DNA of 64,000 nt, from assembly GCA_004352715.1 (NCBI GenBank), contig SCFE01000109.1, forward strand, positions 689,936-753,935. The letters are read 5' to 3'. This DNA is from Hofstenia miamia (Eukaryota; Xenacoelomorpha; Acoela). The notes below the pieces were generated by a model that did no database searches, had not been told where the DNA came from, and was given only the letters and a program-made list of their open reading frames with translations. Made by a program: the position numbers and the translations under genes. Numbering within the stretch: the first letter of the stretch is position 1; each line of letters begins with the position of its first letter. Positions 24,541 through 37,352 of this stretch are shown in pieces.

Positions 24541-26694
24541 TGTCGTGAAACAGGATTTTTACTCAGGAATTTAATAACCTAAAGTGTAGCTGAGAAAGGA
24601 AACTAAGTCCCTAAGATTAAATCCTAAAATCACGAGGGTTCAATTTACCAACAAGGGGTTGAACTCAAACTTCTTGAAAGTATATCAAAAAGTCCGATAA
24701 TTAATACTAAAAATACTAAAAGATTTCTGTCTATGATAAGGTTTCAACACCACAATGATTTATATATTTTCAATACAAAATGAGCTTACAGTATTGTTAA
24801 AATCATTTATCTTACTTTCTTAAACAATGGTTCAAAACTTTATGTAATTGTAAGTTTTATTTTCTAACTTATTCTTGACCAATAATTTACTAAACTCCTC
24901 AAATAAATAGAACACGCTCATGCTTTGTTTTGTAGTAGTTTTTAATACAAGAAGAGAAATGTCAACAGATTTCTATTACAAAACAAACTAAGAAACAATT
25001 TCAGACGCGAAAGATATTTCAATTCTTTTTACTTCACTTTTGAATACTGCTTTTGTCATTAAACTCAATGCTTTCAAGAGAACAAGTTTTATTACAGTGT
25101 TTATCGACTTTTCTGTTAAACTATAGGTGCAAGTAATTTTCTTACTTAGCAACACACAGCGGACTATTTTTAAGAGAAGTTCTTCTTCCTACAGTAACCT
25201 AAACTTGTTAATTCGATTGCTTAATGTACTTTCTCCCACAGCTTACTTAATGCAGAAACAAGCGATAGGTTTTAATTTCCAAAACTATACTTCACTCCTT
25301 NATTATAATCAATAATAATTTTAGTCTTTGTTTCTTCATTCTTTTCCTCTTATCTTGACCAATCATGATAGTCTTGATAGATTATGTCACAATACCTCAA
25401 ATAAATCGAACACGCTTATGCTTTATTTTGAATTAGATTTTAATACAATAAGAAATGTTAACCAAATTCTATTACAAAGCGAAATAAGCCATGAATAAGG
25501 ATGCAAAATTATTTCAAGCCTTTGCGATTTCCCTTTCTATTACAGTTTTTGTTGTTAAAACAACAGTTTCAAAAGAACACAAGTTAATTCAGTGTTAATC
25601 GACTTTTCTGTTAAACTATAGGTGCAAGTAGTTTTCTTACTTTAAAAGAACACACCGAATTACTTTGAACTATTTTCTATAGTTTTAAGAGAGATTGTCA
25701 GCAAAATATTTCACTGCTCGAATTTACTATTGTTTTTATGATACTTCTTGGTCCCTTATAGTAAACTAAGTTTATTAATTAGAATGCGCAACGTATTTTC
25801 TCCCACAGCTTACTTAATGCAGAAACAAGCGATAGGTTTTAATTTCCAAAACTATACTTCACTCCTTTCTAAAACAAAGAACCGTATTAACTTTGTAGAA
25901 CAACTTATGCAATTTCTTCCGTTGATACAGTAATTTCAAGGGAATTCTTAGAGCACAAAACCAAATCCTAAGTTTCTCTCACAAAGCTCTCTTATGGCGG
26001 AAACAAAAGGTAATTTTTACTTTACACAACTAGACTTAACGTCTCTCTAAAAACCTTCCTAGTTTTCTCTTAAATTTTATTGAGCAATTTACTCTATTAA
26101 ACGTAAATTAAAATCACAATACAAGATAAACGTAACTTATTTATTTTACAAAAATAAGAATAATTAAACAAATCCCAATAACAAATTCGAATAACTTAAG
26201 TCACTAGCTATAATTAAAGCCCAATGAAACTTCCAAAGTTAAAGAATTCTAGTTCCTAGAACAAAACTTTACCTGATGTGGATCACCACTAAATTCTGAA
26301 ATAGCTTCGCAATTGAAGACTTGAAATAAAACAGAGAAGTCGTCTGTACCAATGTTTGTTCGTCTAAGTTGGACGAGACTCTTTACCAGATTTTTGCTAA
26401 CCTTCTCAGCGTATCTGGGGTGGTTGTCCCGCTTTTCTGTACTGAGCTTCTCAGTGGGGGTCTGCTCTTTCCCTCTGTTTTGACGGTCTTTTATACCTTA
26501 TCTTGCATCATTGTTCTTTGGTTGGCTATCTTTTTCAATTCCAAATGTAGCTTGACATTTTTAACCAATTTTAGCGTTTATTGCCACGTCCATCATACTC
26601 TATTTGTCTTAAGTAGTCTTTAGTTATCCGGTCGTTTGTCTTTTACGTCACCCCGTTAAACACTTAAAAACGCTTTTTAAGCATCTCTTTCCCC
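24541..26694 (-). repeat. LTR-like block with internal ~500-bp tandem units
   Basis: The block starts TGTCGTGAAACAGG exactly where the right fold-back arm ends, and could end at CTTTCCCCACA, giving TG...CA ends on both strands. About 24860-25320 and 25355-25890 are tandem copies (AAATAAAT-GAACACGCT, GTTAAACTATAGGTGCAAGTA and GCTTACTTAATGCAGAAACA occur in each, ~500-570 bp apart), with a weaker third copy at about 25950-26040. A TATAAAAG box lies on the minus strand near 26490. No matching partner LTR and no clear target duplication were found, so the limits are guesses. Confidence 0.4.
26487..26495 (-). promoter_or_regulatory. TATA box on minus strand
   Basis: The minus strand reads GGTATAAAAGACCG in a comparatively GC-rich stretch. 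It would direct transcription leftwards into the LTR-like block. It fits an LTR promoter better than a cellular gene because no coding frame follows. Confidence 0.4.
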
Positions 26695-27621
26695 ACAATA
26701 AGCTCTTAACATGAGCCTAGCTTCTTACAGTTTCGGTACATTTACAATCCACAAAGGATATTCCATTAAATCTTTGGTAAATTTCACAAGAGATTTAGTA
26801 AATTCTTAATTCATTTCTTTCAAAAATAATTCTGTGAAATATTTAGAATTATTTTAGGTAGTTCTTAAATTCAAAAATATTTGTAAAATTCCAATTTTAC
26901 TACATTCGCCACCTCCAGATTTGACTTATGAATTTCCAGAAATTCTATATAAATCTTACCAATATTACTTTAAAAAGTCCTCTATAAGATAAATACCAAT
27001 AATGTTTCATGTGTAGGTATAACTCATCTTTCTTCTCAAGCTTGAGTGACTTGGTTCAGATTAGGATAATGAACTGTTGGAAGATCTGGTGAAAATGTTG
27101 ACATGGGATGACGAATTATTGGACTGTCTTCTCTTGTTGCAATCCCCCTACACATGTCGTTTTCCTAACTCTTGTGAAAAATTCACTGCTGGAAAAGGTA
27201 ATAAGGATTTGATCATTTTCCAATGTTCAGTTTGCATTACTTCGAATTGTCTATTGAACACAATCCCATTCTCTATTTGTCCCACTATCTGCAGCCATGT
27301 CAAATGGTAGACGATGATATTTGCGAGAACAGACATCCTAAATTATAATCTCATTGCGTTGTTTAGACGTCTTTCTTAATTTGTGCTTGAAACTGTACTC
27401 ATTATTTTAATATTTAGTTCCAGTGATTCTGACTTTTAAATCTTTTTATTTTTATCCAGAAACACACTCCATTCGGCAGTAATTTTGTCCCTCTTATTCT
27501 GCTCTAGTTGATCCCAATTATCTGCCGGAAAATCTGGGCGCTTGGTATCGAATTGAGCAAACCGAATCGTCAACCCTTCCCGTTGGTCAAAACGACTTTT
27601 ACTCCAGATTTCGTCTGCTGG
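26695..27621. other. Intergenic DNA, no gene recognised
   Basis: Short open stretches at 27077-27310 (plus) and 27148-27336 (minus) overlap and resemble nothing known to me. Confidence 0.35.
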
Positions 27622-28621
27622 NNNNNNNNNNNNNNNNNNNNNNNNNNNNNNNNNNNNNNNNNNNNNNNNNNNNNNNNNNNNNNNNNNNNNNNNNNNNNNN
27701 NNNNNNNNNNNNNNNNNNNNNNNNNNNNNNNNNNNNNNNNNNNNNNNNNNNNNNNNNNNNNNNNNNNNNNNNNNNNNNNNNNNNNNNNNNNNNNNNNNNN
27801 NNNNNNNNNNNNNNNNNNNNNNNNNNNNNNNNNNNNNNNNNNNNNNNNNNNNNNNNNNNNNNNNNNNNNNNNNNNNNNNNNNNNNNNNNNNNNNNNNNNN
27901 NNNNNNNNNNNNNNNNNNNNNNNNNNNNNNNNNNNNNNNNNNNNNNNNNNNNNNNNNNNNNNNNNNNNNNNNNNNNNNNNNNNNNNNNNNNNNNNNNNNN
28001 NNNNNNNNNNNNNNNNNNNNNNNNNNNNNNNNNNNNNNNNNNNNNNNNNNNNNNNNNNNNNNNNNNNNNNNNNNNNNNNNNNNNNNNNNNNNNNNNNNNN
28101 NNNNNNNNNNNNNNNNNNNNNNNNNNNNNNNNNNNNNNNNNNNNNNNNNNNNNNNNNNNNNNNNNNNNNNNNNNNNNNNNNNNNNNNNNNNNNNNNNNNN
28201 NNNNNNNNNNNNNNNNNNNNNNNNNNNNNNNNNNNNNNNNNNNNNNNNNNNNNNNNNNNNNNNNNNNNNNNNNNNNNNNNNNNNNNNNNNNNNNNNNNNN
28301 NNNNNNNNNNNNNNNNNNNNNNNNNNNNNNNNNNNNNNNNNNNNNNNNNNNNNNNNNNNNNNNNNNNNNNNNNNNNNNNNNNNNNNNNNNNNNNNNNNNN
28401 NNNNNNNNNNNNNNNNNNNNNNNNNNNNNNNNNNNNNNNNNNNNNNNNNNNNNNNNNNNNNNNNNNNNNNNNNNNNNNNNNNNNNNNNNNNNNNNNNNNN
28501 NNNNNNNNNNNNNNNNNNNNNNNNNNNNNNNNNNNNNNNNNNNNNNNNNNNNNNNNNNNNNNNNNNNNNNNNNNNNNNNNNNNNNNNNNNNNNNNNNNNN
28601 NNNNNNNNNNNNNNNNNNNNN
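27622..28621. other. Assembly gap, exactly 1000 N
   Basis: Placeholder gap next to a TA-dinucleotide tract, which probably broke the assembly. Confidence 0.98.
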
Positions 28622-28642
28622 ATATATATGTATATATATATA

Positions 28643-29694
28643 CAGTACTGTCCAAAAGTTTGGGAAAACTTTCCAAATTTAGAAATATTTGTATTTTACA
28701 CTAAAAAACGCAATGCGCAATGTAGGAACAATATAATAACACAATGTAGAATATGATAACACAGTGTACACAGTAAATAGTTAATTCAGAAAAATTCACT
28801 AATATTTTGCATGTCTGCCATTAATGGCCAGCTTTCTAAAATAATCATCAGTAATCTCTGTGCACCATACCACTTTAATTTGTTCCTTCATATACTCGAG
28901 TGATGTGCATTGGCGCTTCCTCAGACAGTTTTGATGTGATGCCAGCAATTTTCTATGACGTTGAGGTCTGGGGAATTTCCCGACCAGTTCTCAAGCAGCC
29001 TAAAGTCTTGTGATGCAATCCACTGTTTCACAACTTTGGCGCTGTGGCAAGGAGCACCATATAGTTGTAGTAGAGATGTTCAGCGAAGCTGCATAAACAT
29101 GGGCACTTTCTGCTAAATTATTTTGAGGTAGGCCTTGGCTGTGACTGTCTCGTTGTGAGAAAAAATGCAGACCAGCACGCCCATTCACAGTTATAGCGCC
29201 CCAATTCATCACTGAAGGTACTGAGTAGACAGTTTGTTGCATGTAATGTGTGTTGAATCTTTGGTTTCTTGGTCGTCAAATGTGTGGTCGGTATGATGTA
29301 AACTGGCAAATCTTGGATTCGTCGCTAAGCATTGCTTGATGCAACATCTCAGGGGTGTAGTGTTGGTATTGCCTGCAGAAGCACAACCGGTCTCGAATGT
29401 TCTTTGATTCTAACAGCTATAGCGCAATAATTGTACCCCTCCTCGTACAAGATATGAATTTGAGCACGCTTTGTTGGTGAAATTTCACTACCATGGACCA
29501 TATTTCAAACTATAACGATAGTGCTTTTTCAGTGAAAATGTATTGTGTGTAAATCAAAAGTTGTGTTAATTTGATTGGCTAAATAAATCTGTTGTAAATT
29601 CTAAGAAAAAATTGGGAATTCCAGGAATTTTACGAAGTTTCCAGGAAATATCATAAAACACGCTTTAGACAGGTTACTGTTCCAAACTTTTGGC
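28643..29694 (-). mobile_element. Tc1-like DNA transposon, dead
   Basis: Terminal repeats CAGTACTGTCCAAAAGTTTG (left) and, inverted, GGCCAAAAGTTTGGAACAGT (right) are typical of Tc1 elements, which insert at TA; the copy sits in a (TA)n tract. The length of ~1.05 kb is below the usual 1.3-1.6 kb, so internal deletions are likely. A broken transposase lies on the minus strand. Confidence 0.85.
28700..29500 (-). pseudogene. Tc1 transposase, broken
   Basis: Reading the minus strand from about 29495: MVHGSEISPTKRAQIH and EEGYNYCAIAV give a helix-turn-helix start. The middle frames (29000-29309) contain MNWGAITVNGRAGLHFFS, matching the V-W-G region of the catalytic core. Near 28940-28992 the sequence reads WSGNSPDLNVIENCW, the strongly conserved block with the last catalytic acidic residue of the DDE/D triad. 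At least three frameshifts or stops and an apparent deletion between the DNA-binding and catalytic parts make it non-functional. Confidence 0.85.
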
Positions 29695-29699
29695 CATAT

Positions 29700-30414
29700 A
29701 TATATATATATACAACTATTCAAATAGAAATGCGAGCAAGATGAAAATTTGTATGCTCAACGATATGTTTGCATAAAACCTGATTTAGTGGCATTTAGGA
29801 ATATTTTACGGGGTTGAGTAACTGTTAATCTGTAAAGCAAATTGCTTTTTAGTTTCATCTTTTGTGAAAATGTTATTGTAGTCTTGTATAGGTTGGACTC
29901 TCCTTTCTGCAGCACCATTAAAAACAACTGCCCTTACAATCAACTTCTCCAACCAGGATTATGCTTTCATGTGGAAGGTTATTTGTTAAAAATGTCTGTA
30001 ACTAAAGATAATCTCTTGAAGAAAATTTCAGTACATGCAATTGTCGAAAACTCGATAGTTGCGAAGTAAATAAAGTCATTTTGGAGAATAGTTTAGCTCT
30101 TCAGGTGACTTTTGCTGACACGTGATTCCTTTGACACATTAGTGCTAAAACCTATTAACGCTAACTTAGCCCATCGCAAACGTCATCCAAATGTAGAAAC
30201 ATCATGCCATGTAATTAAACTATATCTATAATGAAATTATTTTAAATTTCAAAGTATTTTTTTTTACGAAACAATGTAATTACAAAATGATGGAATAGGC
30301 CTGCAGTGCACTTATTTGTAGAAACTTGTCAGTCAAAGCGGTGACTAATGGAAAAAAATGATCAATTCGACCCATTTGATACATAGCGCGTTAGCATTTC
30401 TGGTTCTTAATAAA
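29700..30414. other. Intergenic DNA, no gene recognised
   Basis: A plus-strand open stretch at 29842-30069 (75 codons) has no recognisable domain, and I do not call it a gene. Confidence 0.35.
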
Positions 30415-30815
30415 TTGATTATTATTTGTTTTCGATGTTTTCAGAGCAATTACCTTAATCGTAACCTGTTTTAGAGCATTTACCACTTCAAACACATTTC
30501 CATTAAAAAACTTCATTCAAAATAGAATGGAATTCAATGATGCTTAATTTTGACGATGTTTATATTGTTCACACAATTTCAAATGCAATTTTGAAAATGT
30601 CAAGNNNNNNNNNNNNNNNNNNNNNTTGATTATTATTTGTTTTCGATGTTTTCAGAGCAATTACCTTAATCGTAACCTGTTTTAGAGCATTTACCACTTC
30701 AAACACATTTCCATTAAAAAACTTCATTCAAAATAGAATGGAATTCAATGATGCTTAATTTTGACGATGTTTATATTGTTCACACAATTTCAAATGCAAT
30801 TTTGAAAATGTCAAG
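30415..30815. other. Exact 190-bp duplication across a 21-N gap (assembly artefact)
   Basis: 30415-30604 and 30626-30815 appear identical and are separated by 21 N. This is the pattern of two contig ends that overlap but were not merged. There is probably only one copy in the genome. Confidence 0.85.
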
Positions 30816-33725
30816 CTCCTACTTAGGTAGGACGAGCTAATTAGAATCCATACATTCAATTAAACATATAGTGACACTGTGATTGAATCGGTATTTTCAA
30901 AAGACTAATAAAAATAGAGTATGATGAAATACATGGTCAAAAAAGAAACTCATAGTACATTACTGTTAATTCAATTAACTGTTCATCGGATAAGTCTTTA
31001 TTGTCAATATAGATATGGATTCAACGAGAAATTAAAATTTTACTTACATTTAAAAGTTTTTCAGGATTTTCATTATAGCCAAGTTTAAAATTACAAATTG
31101 TTAGAATAAATGCCATCAATTTCCTCTTCCCAATACATGAAGTCTACTTGACTAGGGTCCCAAAAATTTTTGACATTCTGCAAATAGCTAAAAGCTATTT
31201 AGCATATTCTAATCCAAACGTCATCAAGCCATAATATTTAATAATAATTTTTTCATCTTAACATGATTGTAACCACTCTCTTTTTGAAAACTATTATTAG
31301 AAAATATAAACCTCTAATCTTTTGCTTTATGATTAATTTGGAATGTTTGAAGTAACCGCTTGCTGCATGCTTTGTTCAAATACAAAAATAGAGGATTATT
31401 TGAGTGAATATAACTTTGTTTTGCTGCAGTTTTAACCATGGAATTCTATAACCAGCATTCCAAGCGCAATCTGAGACCTACTAAAAGTGTTGGCGAAAAG
31501 TCGCTAACCCAACACTTGTGTTGCTCACAAATTTTGCATGTTTTCGATTTATATATTTGAGGTGCACAATGATAATAATTGCAATACAATAATTAATTTG
31601 TGATTTCTTAAACATATATGAAGCAAAACAACTGAAATAAACGTTCTCTCATTCCTACAATAAAATCGTTTTGCAAGTATATTTAAAACTGTGATTGCTC
31701 TTGCACGTGACTTTCCCTAACTTACTGCAAGTAATTATAAAACAAGTGATTGCATCTAGAAACCACTCCTGTTTATTATTCAATTTAATTAGAGATGTAA
31801 TGAGTCAAGTCGACAAAATTAAGTCGTTTGGACACAAATGGTGTACCCAAATGACTGTAGACGGAGTCTCAACTTTTCCAACAATTCGGTGAAGTGTTTG
31901 TGAAGCACGATGTCTATGCGATCGTTTTGATGCAACTTAACGATAATCAATTCTTGGAAATGGGTCAGGGTTTGACTGTGCTTACTCCTGAAATGGACAG
32001 GGCTTTAGCATAATTTCCATTTCCATTGGATCGAAATAAAATTGGCGATAAAAAAAATCGGTCAAATTCCAAACCCTGGGAGTGCATAATTCTGACTATT
32101 GTCATTGGTGGTCTATTTACAGAAAAATTTGAGACTATTTGTTGCTGCAATGGATATTAGACAGGTTTATTATCGGATCACTATGTATGCAAAGAATTTG
32201 AAAGTTTTTGCAAAAATCGTATTTTTAATTATTTTATTAAGTTTGCAACTTTCTTTAGAAAGCAAAGTCTTTTAATAATTACCAATAATTTTATTACAGA
32301 TGTTGACTTTGTTTTCCTCGATAACTCATTTCTGCAAAAAGCATTACTGTCTAAGGCATTCAGTTTGAGTTATTTACAGGCTTGCCGTTTTGTAAGTTTT
32401 TTCTCAACAACCAACTCAGCACAACAGCAAAAGACTAAGGATTCATAAATGTATTCATAAGATATCATTTAAAAGGTTGCCAAAGGCTTTGCGATGTTTG
32501 CTACACCAAATCTCCTTCAATATCAAAATATAGTGGTTTCAATATAAATACAAAAGTGGTAATTAGGTATTGAATTTAATTGTATTCGAAGAAATTACAA
32601 TCAAAACTTATAACTACCCCAACAACATTTCTATAGGTAATTTTCTTATTAAGCAAAGAAAATACTGCGGAACAAAGATTAAAATTATGATTTAAAAATA
32701 TATCTAAGCATAAGAAATGTAATGAAAATTAGTTTCTTATTTTTTGCTAATTGTAGTCACTGTTACAAGAGAATAGAAGGAAGCGATTAATTTCTCAATA
32801 ATCATCCCCTATCCTAGATGTATGACATCGTAAAGGAAATATATTTTTATTCAATGAATTTTCTCTCAATTACAAAATATCTGGTTGGTGTGAATCGGTG
32901 CAAACTGGCGCGAAATTTTGTATTTCATTTTTTGGAAGTTTTTATTTAGTGAATGCCGTTTGTATTTGCAAAGGCCGAAATTTAGCTATGCTATAAATCT
33001 GACAACTACTCATATTACAAATTTTCAAAATGAGATGGAAGTTTAATGTAGTTTATGGAGAATTACTTAACATTTTACAAATTTCCGGTTAACCATTTGG
33101 AACGCTCTAAATATAAAGCAGCTTATAAATGTAAAAGATTGTTTTTAGTAGCTAATATGATGAATTCCAGTAAAGGCTGCATCTATGATGCAAGGGAAGA
33201 ACAGTTGTATTCAGCAATAGGGTACTACCAAATACTGTTAATCTAAAATAGCCAATGTCCTTTTAAATAAGCAAACCTTTTATCCACATTTACAAAAAAA
33301 TTTTTTCAAGCTTATTAGCAAATCTTGAAGTCGGGCGCATGGCAACAATGATTAGTGAAAGTGCTTGAATGTACTATTGAAAGTTTGTACCAATGTGTAA
33401 TGTTTGCCTAAGGTATTTCAATATTAACATTTTTCATTCAAAACTCTGATTTTCAAATTTTTTTAATTCTTGCCATGAAAAATCTTCAGTTTAGCATAAC
33501 GCTTAAGGACCATGTGAACACGGACAAACTTTAAGTGTTCCTTTATTTGTAGATAGACTCCCAGCTCCTTTGGAGATTGACTAGCGCAAAGTAGGAGGTC
33601 TTTTTTGTGTTAATACAATTTGAATAAACTGTAAGCCAGCAACAATAACTCCTGCTCAAAAGATTTAGAAATCACAAATGCCTTCCAATATTTTTAGTAA
33701 GTTGGTATTGTACCAAATTATATAA
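30816..33725. other. Intergenic DNA, no gene recognised
   Basis: About 2.9 kb of AT-rich sequence. Open stretches at 31695-31892 and 33055-33246 do not match families I can name. A small hairpin lies around 31480-31515 (GTGTTGGCGA ... TCGCTAACCCAACAC). Confidence 0.35.
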
Positions 33726-33843
33726 TACGTATTTGGATGGTACACCCTTGTGTTTTCTATTGTTGGTTTAATAACTAATGGTCTCAGCTTTATGACTATC
33801 TATTCAATGAAGGTCAACAATTCTGCAACAGTATACATTCAAG
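33726..33843 (+). CDS. Candidate TM1 exon of a class A GPCR
   Basis: The open frame gives a hydrophobic helix with SIVGLITNGLSFMTIY, which aligns to the G-x-x-G-N-x-L-S-x-x-x-x pattern of helix 1 (Thr replaces the second Gly), then the loop MKVNNSATVYIQ. The exon ends CAAG followed by GTATGA, a good donor, in phase 1. Joined in frame to 36116 it would continue directly into helix 2 (LAIWD). An in-frame TAA at 33723 and no acceptor after it mean that the N-terminus is not explained: there may be sequence errors, or the exon may be decayed. Confidence 0.6.
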
Positions 33844-34086
33844 GTATGATACATTTAGTAACTACGAAGAATTAAAAATTCTCTTTTTTTAATGGCCTCT
33901 TTAATATTTGTTAATGGTGAATAAGTCTTTTAAAGTAACACTGCGCAAGCAAACTTTTTTAAGAATTGAAATTTCAGAAAATTAACAAGTTATCATTTCT
34001 TTGCAGAAAATTTATAGAATGCCCAGTTTTATTAAAAAAATCAATTTTGACAAATGAAAGGTAATAAAATTTTCATTTAAGACATT

Positions 34087-34138
34087 AACCATTTTATTGA
34101 AAATTCACCAAAGAATTCTGAAACTGTATACATTCAAG
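34087..34138 (+). pseudogene. Remnant of a second TM1 exon
   Basis: AATTCTGAAACTGTATACAT then TCAAG|GTATG repeats the end of the 33.8 kb exon almost exactly (NSETVYIQ against NSATVYIQ), with the same phase-1 donor. Upstream of it the helix 1 sequence is gone and a stop precedes. It is a partial tandem duplicate, perhaps of a neighbouring receptor gene. Confidence 0.55.
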
Positions 34139-36115
34139 GTATGTTCTAATTATTTATTCAATAAATTCAGCACGGATAACATTAACAAATTAACAATTAG
34201 ATACTAATTTTTTGCTAATTAAATTAAGAAATAAAATTGTTGTCAGATATTTATGATGTTAGATTTTTATATAACTGCATTTCAACGCAAATATTTTGAG
34301 TACAAAGAGCAAATATTCCACAAACTTGATAAAGAGGGTTAGGGCGGAGTATAGATCCTATGAGTAATTTCGGATTCAAATTGGCCTCCTGGTAATTATT
34401 ATTAATGCATGGTACGATTTAGAAGGCAAAAAATTCATTTCATTATTTATTAAAGCTTGCAAAGAACAGCATCTCAATTTCATTGATATTTATTTGAATG
34501 TTGCAACAGAATCAATGTTGCATTTAGCATGTTACTTATGTATATTTTTCAAATACTTGTAAAATTGCTATAGAAATGAGAGGAAGTTACCTAAAACTTG
34601 AAGGTATTTAGTGTATGTTGCCATTGAATTAATTTTAGTTGATTTGTGAATGCAGAGCTTTTAGGTGGGAAATTCACCCAAACTGCTTTTTTTGTATCCA
34701 TAAAGATAAAATCAGATTTGTCCATAATTCAAACTATTTTCTTCAAGCCTTTTGAGAAATATGGAATTCCTTTGATATTAACATACATAGGTAATTGTCC
34801 TCTTCCTCTATGGAGAAACCCTTTCCTATGACCTCGTCCTATTTCGGGAATATGTGAATGTATTAACTATTTTTTAATGAAACATCTGATTTTTTAAGAA
34901 CATTAAAATTTCCCTAATCCCTAATGCTCAGATGATGGAAGCAACAAATCATTTTAAATATTTGATTTTCTGTAGATGGACAGCCTAAGCCTCGTCCAGA
35001 TATCACATCATTATTAGTTTATGCTATGAGTGCCTAAAATATTTCTAATGAAGCAATGACTGATTGTAAGTAATGGATTGCCATGAAATTTCCTATCAGG
35101 ATAAAATAATTGACAAATGGTTTTAAATGTTTTTGCAAATTTATTAATAAACCCTAGTGGAACCCGTAAAAATTACAGGAAATGATATTTTTAATACTGA
35201 CTATCATGTTCCTATTTACTGAGATGTAAACGCTTTTACCGATCACAGCTTTTTGCCTGTCGCCAATCAACTACTTGGAATGAACATAATGAATATTAAG
35301 CCAATCAAATTTCCAATCAGTTGGCGTAAATTTCATCGAAATTGACCAAATAGGTACAGAGATAAAAACGTTTAAGGACACAGTGATTGTAAGTGTGACA
35401 CACAAAACCGCACACACTATTGTATTAAGAGGTAGAGGTAAAATAATGAAGTTCTATTTTATGCTGTAGATTTTAAAACCTTTGCTAGCATTTTTCATTT
35501 AAATAATATGAAATCAGAATTCCAATTATTTCCTTATAGGTGGTGCCAATTGAATAAATCAAGTTTATTGATGGATTCTTACAATACTTTTTCTAACGTA
35601 CAATATTGCAAAATATATAAATACATTGACAAAGGCATTGTCTATTTTCAGCAGACGAAATTTTCAATTTATTAACAGATCTAATTGCTTAATAAAATTT
35701 GGTACTTTTACCAAGATATCATCACTGTTTTTGTGGGATGTTTTTTAAAATATTGTAAATTGTGATCAATACAATTGACTTTTGGAAGAACATTTTACAG
35801 GTTTGAATAGACAATTTATGGTCAGCCAAGGAACAAGCAAAAGTGGAAATTAAGAATAACCTCTCACAATCATCATTGATTAAGCAAAATATTATGAATG
35901 TTAGTATGATATAATGCCTGTCAGTTATTCAAAGATATTTCGAGCACAACATTTCAATATTGTGAAAGAATTTTAAATGCCCATTATCTAGTCAAAATTT
36001 CGTATTTAATATGGATAATTGTGTATTAAGCATGTCGAGAACAAAAACTATTAGTTCTAAGTTTTCAAATAACGTGCATGTACCACTTTCTAAACATTGA
36101 TTGGTATTTGTTTAG

Positions 36116-36229
36116 CACTAGCGATTTGGGATAGCGCATCTATTATATTTGATGGACCAATAGATATTACTCAAGGTCAAAGATTCCTAGATTGGAGTGT
36201 TCCTAATGTTTACTTTCTCCAACAGATTG
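36116..36229 (+). CDS. Candidate TM2/extracellular loop 1 exon of the class A GPCR
   Basis: Preceded by TTTGTTTAG (acceptor) and followed by GTAGGA (donor), with phase 1 at both ends. The frame reads ALAIWDSASIIF at its start: LAxxD is the signature of helix 2, including the conserved Asp at position 2.50. It continues through GPIDITQGQRF to DWSVPNVYFLQQI, with the Trp expected in extracellular loop 1. An upstream stop in the same frame supports a splice acceptor here. The phase matches the exon at 33726-33843. Confidence 0.6.
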
Positions 36230-37352
36230 GTAGGACATTGCGGTATTCGTACATATATGGTTGTCACCACCATTATCTTGAATCACTCTAAGTTAAATGT
36301 GCCTGCCTACAACGATATTTGATCATACTTTATTAATAAGTTGAAAAAGTTTATAATTTGATAAAGATTATATCACCATCTTTATTAAGTATTTTTTGCT
36401 GAGAAAAGAATGCAAATTTCTACTACCATATTTACTAGGATCTTGGGTTCACCATCTTGGTGACAATGAAATTTTTTATTAATAGTTTTTTGTATTTTTG
36501 CAAAATAAACATTTATTAGAATTTGTTAGGAAATTCAATTAATTCAATTTCAGCTTTCATTAAAAGATAATTCTAATGAAGTACTAATTCCCTCAATATA
36601 TATGTATAAATATTTGTTTTTTGAAAGGCAAATTTGATAACGCTGGTTTATTAATCTTTCTAATAAATCTTTTACCTGTTTTGCAAATTATCGAATAGAA
36701 ATGAATTATTTAAAAATTTGATAAGAATTTACTTGTTATGAAACAAGTGGAATATAATTTCAATAATATCTACAAAATTTTGTTGAACACTAGAAGTACT
36801 ATTACTTCTTGAGATTCATTTTACATGTAGCATTTCAATTAAAAAATATGTAAAAGAATGAAAGAAATTCTACTTATGGAAATTCAAATTGATTATAGCA
36901 GGTGTATATACCTGCTATTGTTTTTAATGAATGCATACGCAAGTAAGCAAAATTTAAATTTGAGTCAATTTTGACACATTTGGTACTTCTAGTGTTAAGT
37001 AAACTATATCACAAACTAGTAGGTAGTTTTAAAATATATTATTTTTGTGTGACAATTTGTAAAAATATTAAAATTTTTTACATATATGTCTTAGCTTGTT
37101 GTCAGTGTAAATATAGGAGTTTAAATTTTACTCTATAGTTCATGTAAAATTATAATCGCTACATTTGAAGAATGTCTTGCAAAGTGTTTTAGGAAAATAA
37201 TATTGATGTACTCCAAAATTTCATCAAATTGTTATTGAAATTTAACCAAAGTTTAGTCATTAAATTAGTTTTTTGGAATTATTTGAATTTTCAAAGACTG
37301 GCGTACATAATATCTATAACTTTGTATTTCCAGAAAATAGAATATAATTTAG

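Noticed and set aside
26369-26623. 84-codon hydrophobic frame (MDETLYQIF...)
   Set aside because: Lies opposite a minus-strand TATA box in an LTR-like block; hydrophobicity follows from T-rich sequence. No family match.
29842-30069. 75-codon plus-strand frame
   Set aside because: No domain, no Kozak support, no homologue I recognise; overlaps nothing conserved.
31695-31892. Frame with VDKIKSFGHKWCTQMTVDGV, faintly like the EKIKTxGxxYM strand of adenylate cyclase domains
   Set aside because: No flanking cyclase motifs, several stops downstream, no good splice sites; the likeness is too short.
34974-35040. TAG-preceded stretch DGQPKPRPDITSLLVYAMSA ending in a stop
   Set aside because: Could be read as an exon start in phase 1, but no domain and no continuation; treated as chance.
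35310-35438. Exon-like stretch ending HKTAHTIVLRGRG|GTAAAA, reminiscent of the TIVLRG strand in CCT chaperonins
   Set aside because: Only a six-residue match; no other chaperonin exon nearby, and acceptor unclear.
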